DNA of 64,000 bases from Thermincola carboxydiphila. Lineage in GTDB: Bacteria; Bacillota; Thermincolia; Thermincolales; UBA2595. This document shows positions 7,746 through 15,344 of this stretch, one piece after another. The translations under genes were made by a program, and so were the position numbers. Every line of letters begins with the position of its first letter. Within the stretch, counting starts at the first letter, position 1. The DNA is taken from contig JAENZJ010000012.1 of assembly GCA_016841325.1 (NCBI GenBank), positions 45,543 through 109,542 of the forward strand, in the 5' to 3' direction. The notes under the pieces are model-generated. The model saw nothing but the letters and a program-made list of their open reading frames with translations, was not told the origin of the DNA and searched no databases.

Positions 7746-10700
7746 TTATTTTGCCTGCCCCGCTAAATTGGTTAACAGCTCCTCCAATTTACTGAGCACC
7801 TGCGGACCGCTTAAATTCTTTACTGAAAGAATTATCTGGAAACCTGAGGCAGCTGAATATGACACCCTTCGCTTAAACATTTCCGAAATCGGGGCCAATT
7901 GTTCCGCCTTAATACCTGACAATTCATGAAACCTGATATTTACCGAATCCCTGGTCTGCATAATACTCTGGACCCCTGTTTTTACAGCCAGGGACTTTAT
8001 CCTGGCTATGGAAATCAGGTTTTCAACCGGACCGGGTATATCACCGAACCGGTCTATAAGTTCTTCCACAATGTCAAAGGAATCTTCCCTGCTGTTAATA
8101 TGCATTATCTTTTTATATACCTCTATTTTAACCCCCGGGTCCGATATATAGCTGTCACTTATAAATGCATTAATATTGAGGTCTATCGTCGGCTCGGGCA
8201 GGTGTTCCGAAGCTGTACCGCGCAATTCGTGAACAGCCTCATCCAACAGCCTGCAATACATATCAAAGCCCACAGCCATCATATGCCCATGCTGCTCCGG
8301 CCCCAGGATATTACCGGCTCCCCTTATTTCCAGGTCTCTCATGGCAATTTTAAAGCCGGCGCCGAATTCAGTAAATTCCCGGATGGCCTGCAGGCGTTTT
8401 TCGGCTACTTCGGTCAGGCTCTTATCTTTTTTATACGTGAAATAGGCATAGGCCAGCCGGTGAGACCTGCCTACACGCCCCCTGAGCTGATGCAGCTGAG
8501 ACAGTCCCATTTTATCTCCCTCATCCACAATCAGGGTGTTGACATTCTGGATATCCAGTCCCGTCTCGATTATAGTTGTACAGACAAGAATATCATAATC
8601 TCCTGAAATAAAATCAAGCATTGTTCTTTCCAACTGGTCTTCCCTCATCTGTCCGTGAGCCACCGCAATACGTGCCTCGGGCACTACCGCCTGAAGCATA
8701 CGGGCTGTTTTGTCAATATCCTTAACCCGGTTATGAACAAAATAAACCTGGCCTCCCCGGTCGATTTCACGCCTGATGGCATCAGCGATTATCTCCAGGT
8801 TAAACTCAAGTACATAGGTCTGGACAGGATAACGGTCCTCCGGAGGCGATTCCAGAATACTCATGTCCCTTGCCCCGATCATGGCCATGTGCAGAGTCCT
8901 GGGTATAGGGGTTGCGGAAAGAGTCAGGACATCTACAGTCTGCCTGATATACTTGAGCTTTTCCTTGTGGGTCACTCCGAACCGCTGCTCCTCATCAATT
9001 ATTACCAGGCCAAGGTCCTTAAATTCCACATCTCCCTGGAGCAGGCGGTGAGTCCCGATAATGACGTCTACCACTCCTTTTTTGACATCATTTAAGATCC
9101 CTTTCTGCTCCCCTGCAGATTTGAACCTGCTCAGCATTTCGACCCGAATCCCATGCCCCGCAAACCTCTCCTGAAACGTGTTAAAGTGCTGCTGGGCCAG
9201 GATGGTTGTAGGCACCAGTACAGCAACCTGTTTATTGTCCATTACAGCCTTAAAAATGCCCCTGATAGCAACTTCTGTTTTGCCATAGCCAACATCCCCG
9301 CAAAGCAGGCGGTCCATCGGCCTGGGAGCCTCCATATCTTTTTTGACATCCTCGATAGCCTTTAACTGATCAGGAGTCTCCTCGAAGGGGAAGGCATCTT
9401 CAAATTCCTTCTGCCAGACCGTATCAGGGGAAAAACTGTGTCCCGGAATCTTCTGCCTGGCGGCATAGAGTGTAATCAGGTCATTGGCCAGGTCTTTGAC
9501 TGATTCCTTAACCCTTTGCTTAACCCGGTTCCACTCGTTTCCACCCAGTTTGTAGAGCTTCGGCGCCGTCCCTTCGGCGCCAAGGTACTTCTGGATAAGC
9601 TCTATCTGGTCTGTAGGGACATAAAGCTTATCCTCCCCGGCATACTGGACAAAAAGATAGTCCTTCCGGATCCCACCTACCTCCAGCTGCTTTATGCCCA
9701 TATATTTTCCGATACCGTGGTTCACATGGACAACAAAATCACCCGGGCGCAAGTCTGAAAAGTGGCTTATCCTGGTCCCCTGCTGGGTCTGGGCCCGGAC
9801 CACGCGGGTCTTTTTGGGCTGTCCGTAGATCTCCAGGTCTGTAATCACAGCCAGTTTGACTGCCGTTAATTCAAATCCGGCCTCCAGCAGGCCGCGCACA
9901 ATTACAATTTCACCTGATACAACCCTTTTGGGAAGACCAGTCTCCATACGGGCAAAGATGCCGTGGTCCTTCAGGAGTTCGTTTATCTTTTCCATCCTTC
10001 CGGGGGTACTTCCAAAAATAACAACTGCAAAACCATTATCCCTCAGTGTTTTTATTTCATCAACCAGGATGTCGGTTTTGCCCTTAAATATATGCATGGT
10101 TTTTGCCGAAAAATTTACAATATTGCCTGGTCTGGCCCCGATCTGTTTAGGCAGAAGGGAATAACCGATCCTGGTATACCGGGTCAGGACCCTGTTAAGC
10201 TCCTCGGCCGTAATGCTATTGTGCACCTGGGCGGGAAGAGCCAGGCCCTGCTCCAAAAGGCTGATATGCATTTCTGCCTGCTCCCGCAGCCTGTTATGGA
10301 TGAGGTCCCTCTGCCGGGACGGTTCTTCAAGAAAAACTACCGAACCCTGGGGCAGGTACTCCAATACCGTAACCCCATCAGGATAAAAATAGGAGAATAA
10401 GGGCTCAATTCCCTCAGGAACTATTCCCTGGTCAAGTTTTTCGATGAAGTCACCCATTCGTTCCGACAACCTTTTATAGGCATCTTTTTTACCGGCCTTG
10501 AGGAGCATAGCTTTTTCGGTAGCAAAGTCTTTTTGCAGTGCCGGCAGCGCTTTGGAAATCCTTTCCGCAGGAAAGACGGTTTCCCGGGCAGGAAAGACTG
10601 TAATCCCGCTGCGCTTTTCAAGAGAACGCTGAGTCTCTACGGTGAAGTCCCTGACAGAATCTACTTCATCATCAAACAATTCAATCCGGACCGGATTTTC

Positions 10701-11279
10701 TGAGACCGGAGGGTATATGTCCAGAATTCCCCCCCTAAGGCTGAAGTGGCCCGGACCTTCCACCATGTCGACCTTTTCATACCCCTGGTCCACCAGTATC
10801 CTGACAGTTTCTGAAAGGTCAATCCGTTGCCCCACTTCAATTTTCAGACAAAACTCACCAAATACCCCAGGGGGCATAAGCTTCTTTAGAAGTGCCTCGA
10901 CAGGCATAACAACTACTGTTCCCCCATGTCCGGAAATCCCGTTAAGGGCTTCGAGGGCTTCAAGACGCTGTGTCATAACCTCCCTGCTTTGTGCAATTGC
11001 TCCAAAGGGAACAGGGTCAAGATCAGGGAAAAGTAAAACTTCCCTGTCAGGAAGAAGGGTTTTCAGGTCAGTGACTTTTTTCTTGGCCGACTGAGCGCCG
11101 GCAGTCACAAACAATACCGGCTGCCTGTGGCCGCTGATAAGACCTGCCGTAAGATAGCTTATCTGGGTTGATGAGAGTCCGTACACCATCTGGTACCCGG
11201 TCTTCTTCTGAATACCCTTAACCAGGGAGATGTATTCGGAGCTTTCCAGCAATGGCTGGTAAAATCCATGTACTGTCAT
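7746..11279 (-). CDS. mfd: Transcription-repair coupling factor
   Basis: The 1177-residue protein is full-length Mfd. The N-terminal UvrB-like modules (about 1-350) carry PVEALLKKLMPP and FSLRGGILDIYPP. The RNA-polymerase-interacting CarD-like domain (about 500-580) reads LRPGDFVVHVNHGIGKYMGI. The translocase has Walker A LLCGDVGYGKTEVA, a DEEQ box in VIIDEEQRFGVTHKEKL, and the late motifs RGRVGRSHRLAYAYF. The C-terminal TRCF domain occludes UvrA binding. It removes stalled RNA polymerase and recruits excision repair. The gene lies between fin and prsA, as in other spore formers. The leader (11280-11496) holds two terminator hairpins. Confidence 0.98.
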   Translation of the reverse strand: MTVHGFYQPLLESSEYISLVKGIQKKTGYQMVYGLSSTQISYLTAGLISGHRQPVLFVTAGAQSAKKKVTDLKTLLPDREVLLFPDLDPVPFGAIAQSREVMTQRLEALEALNGISGHGGTVVVMPVEALLKKLMPPGVFGEFCLKIEVGQRIDLSETVRILVDQGYEKVDMVEGPGHFSLRGGILDIYPPVSENPVRIELFDDEVDSVRDFTVETQRSLEKRSGITVFPARETVFPAERISKALPALQKDFATEKAMLLKAGKKDAYKRLSERMGDFIEKLDQGIVPEGIEPLFSYFYPDGVTVLEYLPQGSVVFLEEPSRQRDLIHNRLREQAEMHISLLEQGLALPAQVHNSITAEELNRVLTRYTRIGYSLLPKQIGARPGNIVNFSAKTMHIFKGKTDILVDEIKTLRDNGFAVVIFGSTPGRMEKINELLKDHGIFARMETGLPKRVVSGEIVIVRGLLEAGFELTAVKLAVITDLEIYGQPKKTRVVRAQTQQGTRISHFSDLRPGDFVVHVNHGIGKYMGIKQLEVGGIRKDYLFVQYAGEDKLYVPTDQIELIQKYLGAEGTAPKLYKLGGNEWNRVKQRVKESVKDLANDLITLYAARQKIPGHSFSPDTVWQKEFEDAFPFEETPDQLKAIEDVKKDMEAPRPMDRLLCGDVGYGKTEVAIRGIFKAVMDNKQVAVLVPTTILAQQHFNTFQERFAGHGIRVEMLSRFKSAGEQKGILNDVKKGVVDVIIGTHRLLQGDVEFKDLGLVIIDEEQRFGVTHKEKLKYIRQTVDVLTLSATPIPRTLHMAMIGARDMSILESPPEDRYPVQTYVLEFNLEIIADAIRREIDRGGQVYFVHNRVKDIDKTARMLQAVVPEARIAVAHGQMREDQLERTMLDFISGDYDILVCTTIIETGLDIQNVNTLIVDEGDKMGLSQLHQLRGRVGRSHRLAYAYFTYKKDKSLTEVAEKRLQAIREFTEFGAGFKIAMRDLEIRGAGNILGPEQHGHMMAVGFDMYCRLLDEAVHELRGTASEHLPEPTIDLNINAFISDSYISDPGVKIEVYKKIMHINSREDSFDIVEELIDRFGDIPGPVENLISIARIKSLAVKTGVQSIMQTRDSVNIRFHELSGIKAEQLAPISEMFKRRVSYSAASGFQIILSVKNLSGPQVLSKLEELLTNLAGQAK

Positions 11280-11357
11280 AGTTACTTTTCCTTTCTAATA
11301 CAGAAATATGGGCCCCCTGGGGCAGGACACCATAATCTGAAAAAACACAGACATACC

Positions 11358-11384
11358 AAAAAACACCGGTTTTTGAATCCGGTG
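11358..11384 (-). terminator. Terminator hairpin in mfd leader (second)
   Basis: On the minus strand CACCGG pairs with CCGGTG around an ATTCAAAAA loop, followed by TTTTTT. It is about 80 bases before the mfd start. Confidence 0.75.
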
Positions 11385-11398
11385 GTTATCTAGATATT

Positions 11399-11427
11399 AA
11401 AAAAGCTCCAGCACCCTGGCTAAAGCT
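11399..11427 (-). terminator. Terminator hairpin after fin (first of two before mfd)
   Basis: On the minus strand AGCTTTAGC pairs over nine positions (two G-U) with GCTGGAGCT around a CAGGGT loop, followed by TTTTTT. The sequence between the fin stop and this hairpin also folds (GGGA/TCCC hairpin), so it may end fin or be part of a regulated mfd leader. Confidence 0.75.
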
Positions 11428-11496
11428 CTGATAGGCCTCCGGGAACATCAATCCCTTTGCTCTCCGGTGATTAACCGTGTTTAGTATTTATGAGTT

Positions 11497-11736
11497 TCAG
11501 TGCATTAAAGGTTTATGCAAAAAGATAAACCCGTCCCTGTCTGTGATCCCGAGGTCCCTGTTACATTCGGGACAAACTGACAGGAAATAACTTCCCAGAC
11601 CATGAGGGTCTTGTAATATTATACCCCTCCCTTCTTCGCCAGTCAAGGTTTCTATTTCCTCCGGCAATGCGTCCTCTTCTATCTCGGCCTCATCAAAAAC
11701 TGTATCACAGAAGTCACAGAAAAACCTGACTTTCAA
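11497..11736 (-). CDS. fin: Anti-sigma-F factor Fin family protein
   Basis: The 79-residue protein carries two zinc-binding Cys pairs, C7-x2-C10 (FFCDFCD) and C55-x2-C58 (VCPECN). It ends LHKPLMH, matching the small zinc protein Fin (YabK). Fin binds sigma-F in the forespore and helps the switch to sigma-G. The location directly upstream of mfd and downstream of pth is the conserved place for fin. The start is a TTG at 11736 that overlaps the stop of the upstream PrsW-like gene in the sequence TTGA, so translation is probably coupled. The insert between the Cys pairs is longer and more acidic than in Bacillus. Confidence 0.85.
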   Translation of the reverse strand: MKVRFFCDFCDTVFDEAEIEEDALPEEIETLTGEEGRGIILQDPHGLGSYFLSVCPECNRDLGITDRDGFIFLHKPLMH

Positions 11737-12134
11737 CCTTTTTGCCCCCTTTTTCTGACCAGCAATTTTAAGACTGTAAAGTTCCAGAGCATATGCAGTA
11801 TATATCCGCTCAATATTGCAATAAACAGGTTATGTTTTTGCATAACCAGAAAAGTAATATATCCATAGAAAAGGTGGCCTGCCAGACTGGCCGCACCTGC
11901 CTGCAGCCCCTGCCAGCCGGCGCCCCAGGCGTCATAAATCCCTTCTGTTAACCCAAAGACTCCATGGGTCAGAGTCACAGGGCTTCCGGTTAATACAGCC
12001 GCCCCGGTTTTTGCGGCTTCCTCAATGAATGGCGCCAAAACCACTATTTCCCTGGTACCAATAATCTTTAAAGCCAGCCGGTTCCCTACCCAGGAAACTA
12101 AGGCAGCCATTACCCCGGCCGCAAAAAACAGCAT
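11733..12134 (-). CDS. PrsW/CPBP-like small membrane metalloprotease
   Basis: This 133-residue membrane protein has four or five predicted helices and the motif set of PrsW-type intramembrane proteases: PFIEEAAKTG (Glu-Glu-x-x-Lys), HGVFGLTEGIYD, GHLFYGYITF and a final LHMLWNFTV. PrsW cleaves the anti-sigma factor RsiW in Bacillus. This protein is shorter than PrsW (about 220 residues) and looks like a minimal core. RBS GGAGGG lies before the ATG at 12134. It is set between pth and fin and overlaps fin by four bases, so it belongs to the same unit as an anti-sigma factor. A proteolytic role is inferred from motifs only. Confidence 0.6.
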   Translation of the reverse strand: MLFFAAGVMAALVSWVGNRLALKIIGTREIVVLAPFIEEAAKTGAAVLTGSPVTLTHGVFGLTEGIYDAWGAGWQGLQAGAASLAGHLFYGYITFLVMQKHNLFIAILSGYILHMLWNFTVLKLLVRKRGQKG

Positions 12135-12151
12135 ACCATCCCTCCGGCCCG

Positions 12152-12718
12152 TTACATTCTGTTTACCTCATTCATAGCCTGTTCAGCACCTTTTGCAATT
12201 ACTGCCAGTACTGCCTCTGAGGCCTTTTTAACTGTTTCACCCATTATTTTTGCTTCCTCGTCAGTGAATTTACCCAGGACAAAATCAATATTGTCCAAAT
12301 GCCCGTTCTCCGGCCGACCAAGGCCGATGCGAAGACGGGGAAATTCTTCAGACTGTAACATGTAAATAATTGATTTCATCCCATTATGCCCCCCGGCTCC
12401 GCCTTTAATTCTCAGGCGCAGCTTACCCAGGGGCAGGTCCATGTCATCATAGATTACCAGGATATCCTGCAGGTCGGCTTTGTACCAGTTTACCATATCA
12501 AGCAGCGCTTCCCCGCTTAGGTTCATATAGGTCTGGGGTTTGGCCAACACTATTTTTCCCCCATCCCTGAACCCTTCGCCAACAAGGCTTTTAAACTTGG
12601 CCCTGTCAATACTTATATCTAAAGCTCCAGCCAGATAATCTATGACCGTAAAGCCGATATTATGCCTTGTAGCAGCATACTTGCTGCCCGGGTTGCCCAG
12701 TCCTACTATCAGTTTCAC
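12152..12718 (-). CDS. pth: Peptidyl-tRNA hydrolase
   Basis: The 188-residue protein matches Pth over its whole length: LIVGLGNPGSKYAATRHNIG holds the substrate-binding Asn and the catalytic His20, IYDDMDLPLGKLRLR holds the essential Asp, and GGAGGHNGMKSI the conserved loop. It frees tRNA from peptidyl-tRNA that drops off the ribosome. The start is GTG at 12718 after GGGGGA. In B. subtilis the gene is spoVC, next to ctc, as here. Confidence 0.98.
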   Translation of the reverse strand: MKLIVGLGNPGSKYAATRHNIGFTVIDYLAGALDISIDRAKFKSLVGEGFRDGGKIVLAKPQTYMNLSGEALLDMVNWYKADLQDILVIYDDMDLPLGKLRLRIKGGAGGHNGMKSIIYMLQSEEFPRLRIGLGRPENGHLDNIDFVLGKFTDEEAKIMGETVKKASEAVLAVIAKGAEQAMNEVNRM

Positions 12719-12851
12719 AAAGAATCCCCCTTAAATCCCCCTTATTCATCACTTGTTTATTCGAGGGCTGAAGAACTTTTCCTCCTGTGAACCTTAAACT
12801 TTGGCAACCCTGCTATGTTTTTTTCGTTAAGGCCCCCTAAGGGACCCCCTT

Positions 12852-13556
12852 TTATGCATCTGCAGCTCCGTCGGCATCCACAGCTTCTCCCTCTGCTTCT
12901 CCGTCTGCTCCCTCAGCAGCTTCCCGGGCAGTGTCTGCCCTTCCTTCACCTTTATCTTCTCTCACAGTTTCCCCTGCTTCAGTCTCGTCAGCCACCCTGG
13001 GCGGTACAACCATAACCACTGTCTTATCAGGTTCTATTAAAACCTTCAGGTCCCCGGACACCATAAGGTCCGCCACTGTCAGCCGCTGACCTGTTTCAAG
13101 GCCGGAAACATCGACAGTAATCGAGTCCGGCAGCTTGTCAGGTGTACCCTCAATCTCCAGCTCACGCAATACTGTCTGCAGAACCCCTCCGGCCTTTTTC
13201 CCTGAAGGTTCACCTTTCAACACCAGGGGGACCACTATACGTATTTTATCCTCCAATGACACTTTGCAGAGGTCTGCATGGACTATATCCCTGCGTATAG
13301 GGTCTCTTTGCAGTTCCTTAATCATGACCACATATTTCCCCTGTTCCGCATCTCCCTTTACATCCAGGTCAATAAGGGCATTCCGCCCCTTCTTACGGAT
13401 TACGGACTCCAGGTCCCTGGCATCAAGTTCAATGGCCTGTTCCTTAATTCCCTTCCCGTAAACCACCGCAGGTACCCTGCCCTGGTTACGTAAATAGTGC
13501 CGGTAACTTCCTTTGGTGCTCGGCCTCAGCCTGGCACCTATCTTTACCTCCGCCAT
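12852..13556 (-). CDS. rplY: 50S ribosomal protein L25/general stress protein Ctc
   Basis: The 234-residue protein has the N-terminal L25 5S-rRNA-binding domain (MAEVKIGARLRPSTKGSYRH to about residue 95) and the C-terminal TL5 beta domain (VPLVLKGEPSGKKAGGVLQ). It ends in a tail of about 45 residues, almost all Glu, Asp, Ala and Gly. Ctc-type L25 binds 5S rRNA in the large subunit. The ATG at 13556 is chosen over an upstream in-frame ATG at 13574 because of GGGGG eight bases before it. It is upstream of pth, as in Bacillus. The acidic tail is long for the family. Confidence 0.95.
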   Translation of the reverse strand: MAEVKIGARLRPSTKGSYRHYLRNQGRVPAVVYGKGIKEQAIELDARDLESVIRKKGRNALIDLDVKGDAEQGKYVVMIKELQRDPIRRDIVHADLCKVSLEDKIRIVVPLVLKGEPSGKKAGGVLQTVLRELEIEGTPDKLPDSITVDVSGLETGQRLTVADLMVSGDLKVLIEPDKTVVMVVPPRVADETEAGETVREDKGEGRADTAREAAEGADGEAEGEAVDADGAADA

Positions 13557-13691
13557 TGTGCAAACCCCCTTCATTTTTTCCTGGTTCCTCGTTCAGGATT
13601 CAATTTTGTTATAGTATTTCCCGGAAAATGGTATAACAAACATGTCTCATGAATAATATGGTAGCAAAGAATTTTTCGGGGGGTTTTAAAA

Positions 13692-14570
13692 TTGAGAAAG
13701 AGCCGTAAATTTATCTCCATGCCCATAGTCAGTTTAGAGGAAGGTATCCAGATTGGTGCGGCCAAAAATATCGTTATTGACCCGTCAAAAATGGAGGTTG
13801 CCGCAATCATTATTGACCAGCGCGGATGGTTTCGCGAACAGAAAATAATCCCCTATACAAAGGTCAGGAGCATCGGTGATGATGCCATTACTATTGACCA
13901 GTCATCAAATGTGCAGAGAACGATGAGCCTCCCCCATATACTGAAACTGATCAAGGAAAATGTCAATCCCGTAGGTGTCAAAGTAATTACTGAAAACGGA
14001 ACTGTTCTGGGGGTAGTTGACGAATATTATATTGATGAGAAGACAGGTAAAATTAAGTGCTTTGAAATCAGCGGCAAATTCCTGGAAAGCCTTTTTAAGG
14101 GTAAAGCGCTCATGTCGGCAGATCATATCAGAACCCTGGGTTCAGATATTATCGTGGTCAATGAAGGGACTGAAGCACACCTGGAAAAAATCGACGGTGG
14201 GTTAAATGAAACAATCCATAGCCTGAAAGAAAGTACTTCCACACTTTGGGAAACAACCAAAAAACACACCGGGAAAATTCGCAGTAATATTAAAAACCGG
14301 TATGAAAAACCCGACAGCCCTGAACAGCCGCCTTCCACCGGTGCTGCAGATGAAAAGAGCGGAGATTTTCCCGAGCCTGATTCTGACCTTGATTTAATCA
14401 GTGAGGTGGAAATAAAAAATGAAGACATAATTGCCGGGATTTCAGAAAACGAACCTGCCGTGCCGGAAGGTACAGCCGATGTCCCTGATGACGCGGCCGG
14501 TACCCCTGATGAGGAGGCCGATACCACTGATGAGACGGTCAATGCTCCGGATGAGGCCAATACCAGATAA
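13692..14570 (+). CDS. PRC-barrel domain protein
   Basis: The 292-residue protein has two PRC-barrel repeats: the first around residues 5-80 (MPIVSLEEGIQIGAAKNIVI), the second around 88-165 (GVKVITENGTVLGVVDEYYI, followed by GKIKCFEISG). After that comes a helical Lys-rich stretch and a 90-residue acidic tail with repeats of PDEEADTTDETVNAPDE. PRC barrels are found in RimM, photosynthetic reaction centres and in YlmC/YrrD-like sporulation proteins; the function here is unknown. The start codon is TTG at 13692 with a GGGGGG eight bases upstream. It is divergent from rplY and breaks the conserved prs-ctc adjacency. A bidirectional terminator follows. Confidence 0.8.
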   Translation: MRKSRKFISMPIVSLEEGIQIGAAKNIVIDPSKMEVAAIIIDQRGWFREQKIIPYTKVRSIGDDAITIDQSSNVQRTMSLPHILKLIKENVNPVGVKVITENGTVLGVVDEYYIDEKTGKIKCFEISGKFLESLFKGKALMSADHIRTLGSDIIVVNEGTEAHLEKIDGGLNETIHSLKESTSTLWETTKKHTGKIRSNIKNRYEKPDSPEQPPSTGAADEKSGDFPEPDSDLDLISEVEIKNEDIIAGISENEPAVPEGTADVPDDAAGTPDEEADTTDETVNAPDEANTR

Positions 14571-14574
14571 TACC

Positions 14575-14616
14575 AAAACAGGGCAACCCTGAAAATACTC
14601 AGGGCTGCCCTGTTTT
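14575..14616. terminator. Bidirectional terminator between PRC-barrel gene and ypiB-like gene
   Basis: AAAACAGGGCA pairs with TGCCCTGTTTT, with an inner CCCTGA/TCAGGG hairpin. A- and T-runs on both sides allow termination on both strands of the convergent genes. Confidence 0.85.
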
Positions 14617-14643
14617 ATGCCTAACTATACTTGCCGGGGCCTC

Positions 14644-15195
14644 CTAAGATGCCAACAGCAGCTTTTTGTACCTGGCTGCCAGGTAGTTAAACCTGGCCCT
14701 GTCACCCTTCTCCAGGGCAATGTCTATCTCAGCCAGAATTTCTGCCTTCCGCTGTTCCCGGTCCAGTATCTTCTGACCCATTTCATCTTCCAGAGCCCGG
14801 ATAACCTGGTAATAGAAGACCTTTTCCCTGATTTCAGGCACCATGTCCAGATCAGTGTTGCAGGCTGAACACATGTAGTCTTTCTCAAAAGAAAGCCACA
14901 CAAACAATTCTTCCGGCGTATCCTGGTCCAACAGGCAAATGATCTCTTCGATATCATCATAATACTCATTATTGATGCGACAGAGGAACGATACCGTAGA
15001 GGCATTTGTCGCGGATATAATCAGGGCATTGGGAAGATGCCTGACATTCTCCACAAAATAGGTACTGGCCAACAGCCTGTCCCTGGATAGTAGAAAATTC
15101 AGAATTTGGGAAGCGGCCGGTTTTTTCAGTTCATATTTACTTAAAAACCCGTTGATAAACTTCTTCTTTTTGTATAACATTACTGCTTCTTCCAT
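14644..15195 (-). CDS. YpiB/ReoY-like (UPF0302) protein with IDEAL-type C-terminus
   Basis: The 183-residue protein has the layout of UPF0302 (YpiB/ReoY): a helical N-terminal part (KKKKFINGFLSKYELKKPAA), the core LLASTYFVENVRHLPNALII, and a C-terminal helix ILAEIDIALEKGDRARFNYL like the IDEAL motif. In Firmicutes ReoY acts with ClpCP in controlled degradation of the cell-wall enzyme MurA. A C-x2-C pair (MCSACN) is unusual for the family. The ATG at 15195 after GGGTGGT is preferred over the in-frame TTG at 15207. It is just downstream of cooS on the same strand, but a terminator lies between. Confidence 0.7.
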   Translation of the reverse strand: MEEAVMLYKKKKFINGFLSKYELKKPAASQILNFLLSRDRLLASTYFVENVRHLPNALIISATNASTVSFLCRINNEYYDDIEEIICLLDQDTPEELFVWLSFEKDYMCSACNTDLDMVPEIREKVFYYQVIRALEDEMGQKILDREQRKAEILAEIDIALEKGDRARFNYLAARYKKLLLAS

Positions 15196-15287
15196 TTTAC
15201 CACCCAACTCTTTTGTTTAGTTGACTATACCAATTAGACAACTATAACAAAAAAACCTGCCCAACTGCAGTGGTAATTTATGGCCAT

Positions 15288-15326
15288 GAAAACAGGGGTC
15301 CCGGCAACTTACAGGACCCCACTGTT
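15288..15326 (-). terminator. Terminator after cooS
   Basis: On the minus strand AACAGTGGGGTCC pairs with GGGACCCCTGTT with one bulge, followed by TTC. It is about 20 bases after the cooS stop codon. Confidence 0.7.
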
Positions 15327-15344
15327 GTAAATACGGTCTGTTTC

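Noticed and set aside
7926..8606. 226-residue plus-strand frame inside mfd
   Set aside because: It is antisense to a well-conserved part of Mfd (the C-terminal translocase) and has no domain or RBS.
11428..11496. Possible cyclic-di-GMP or other known riboswitch in the mfd leader
   Set aside because: The conserved core of the c-di-GMP-I aptamer and of the other classes compared by memory is not present; only hairpins and terminators are supported.
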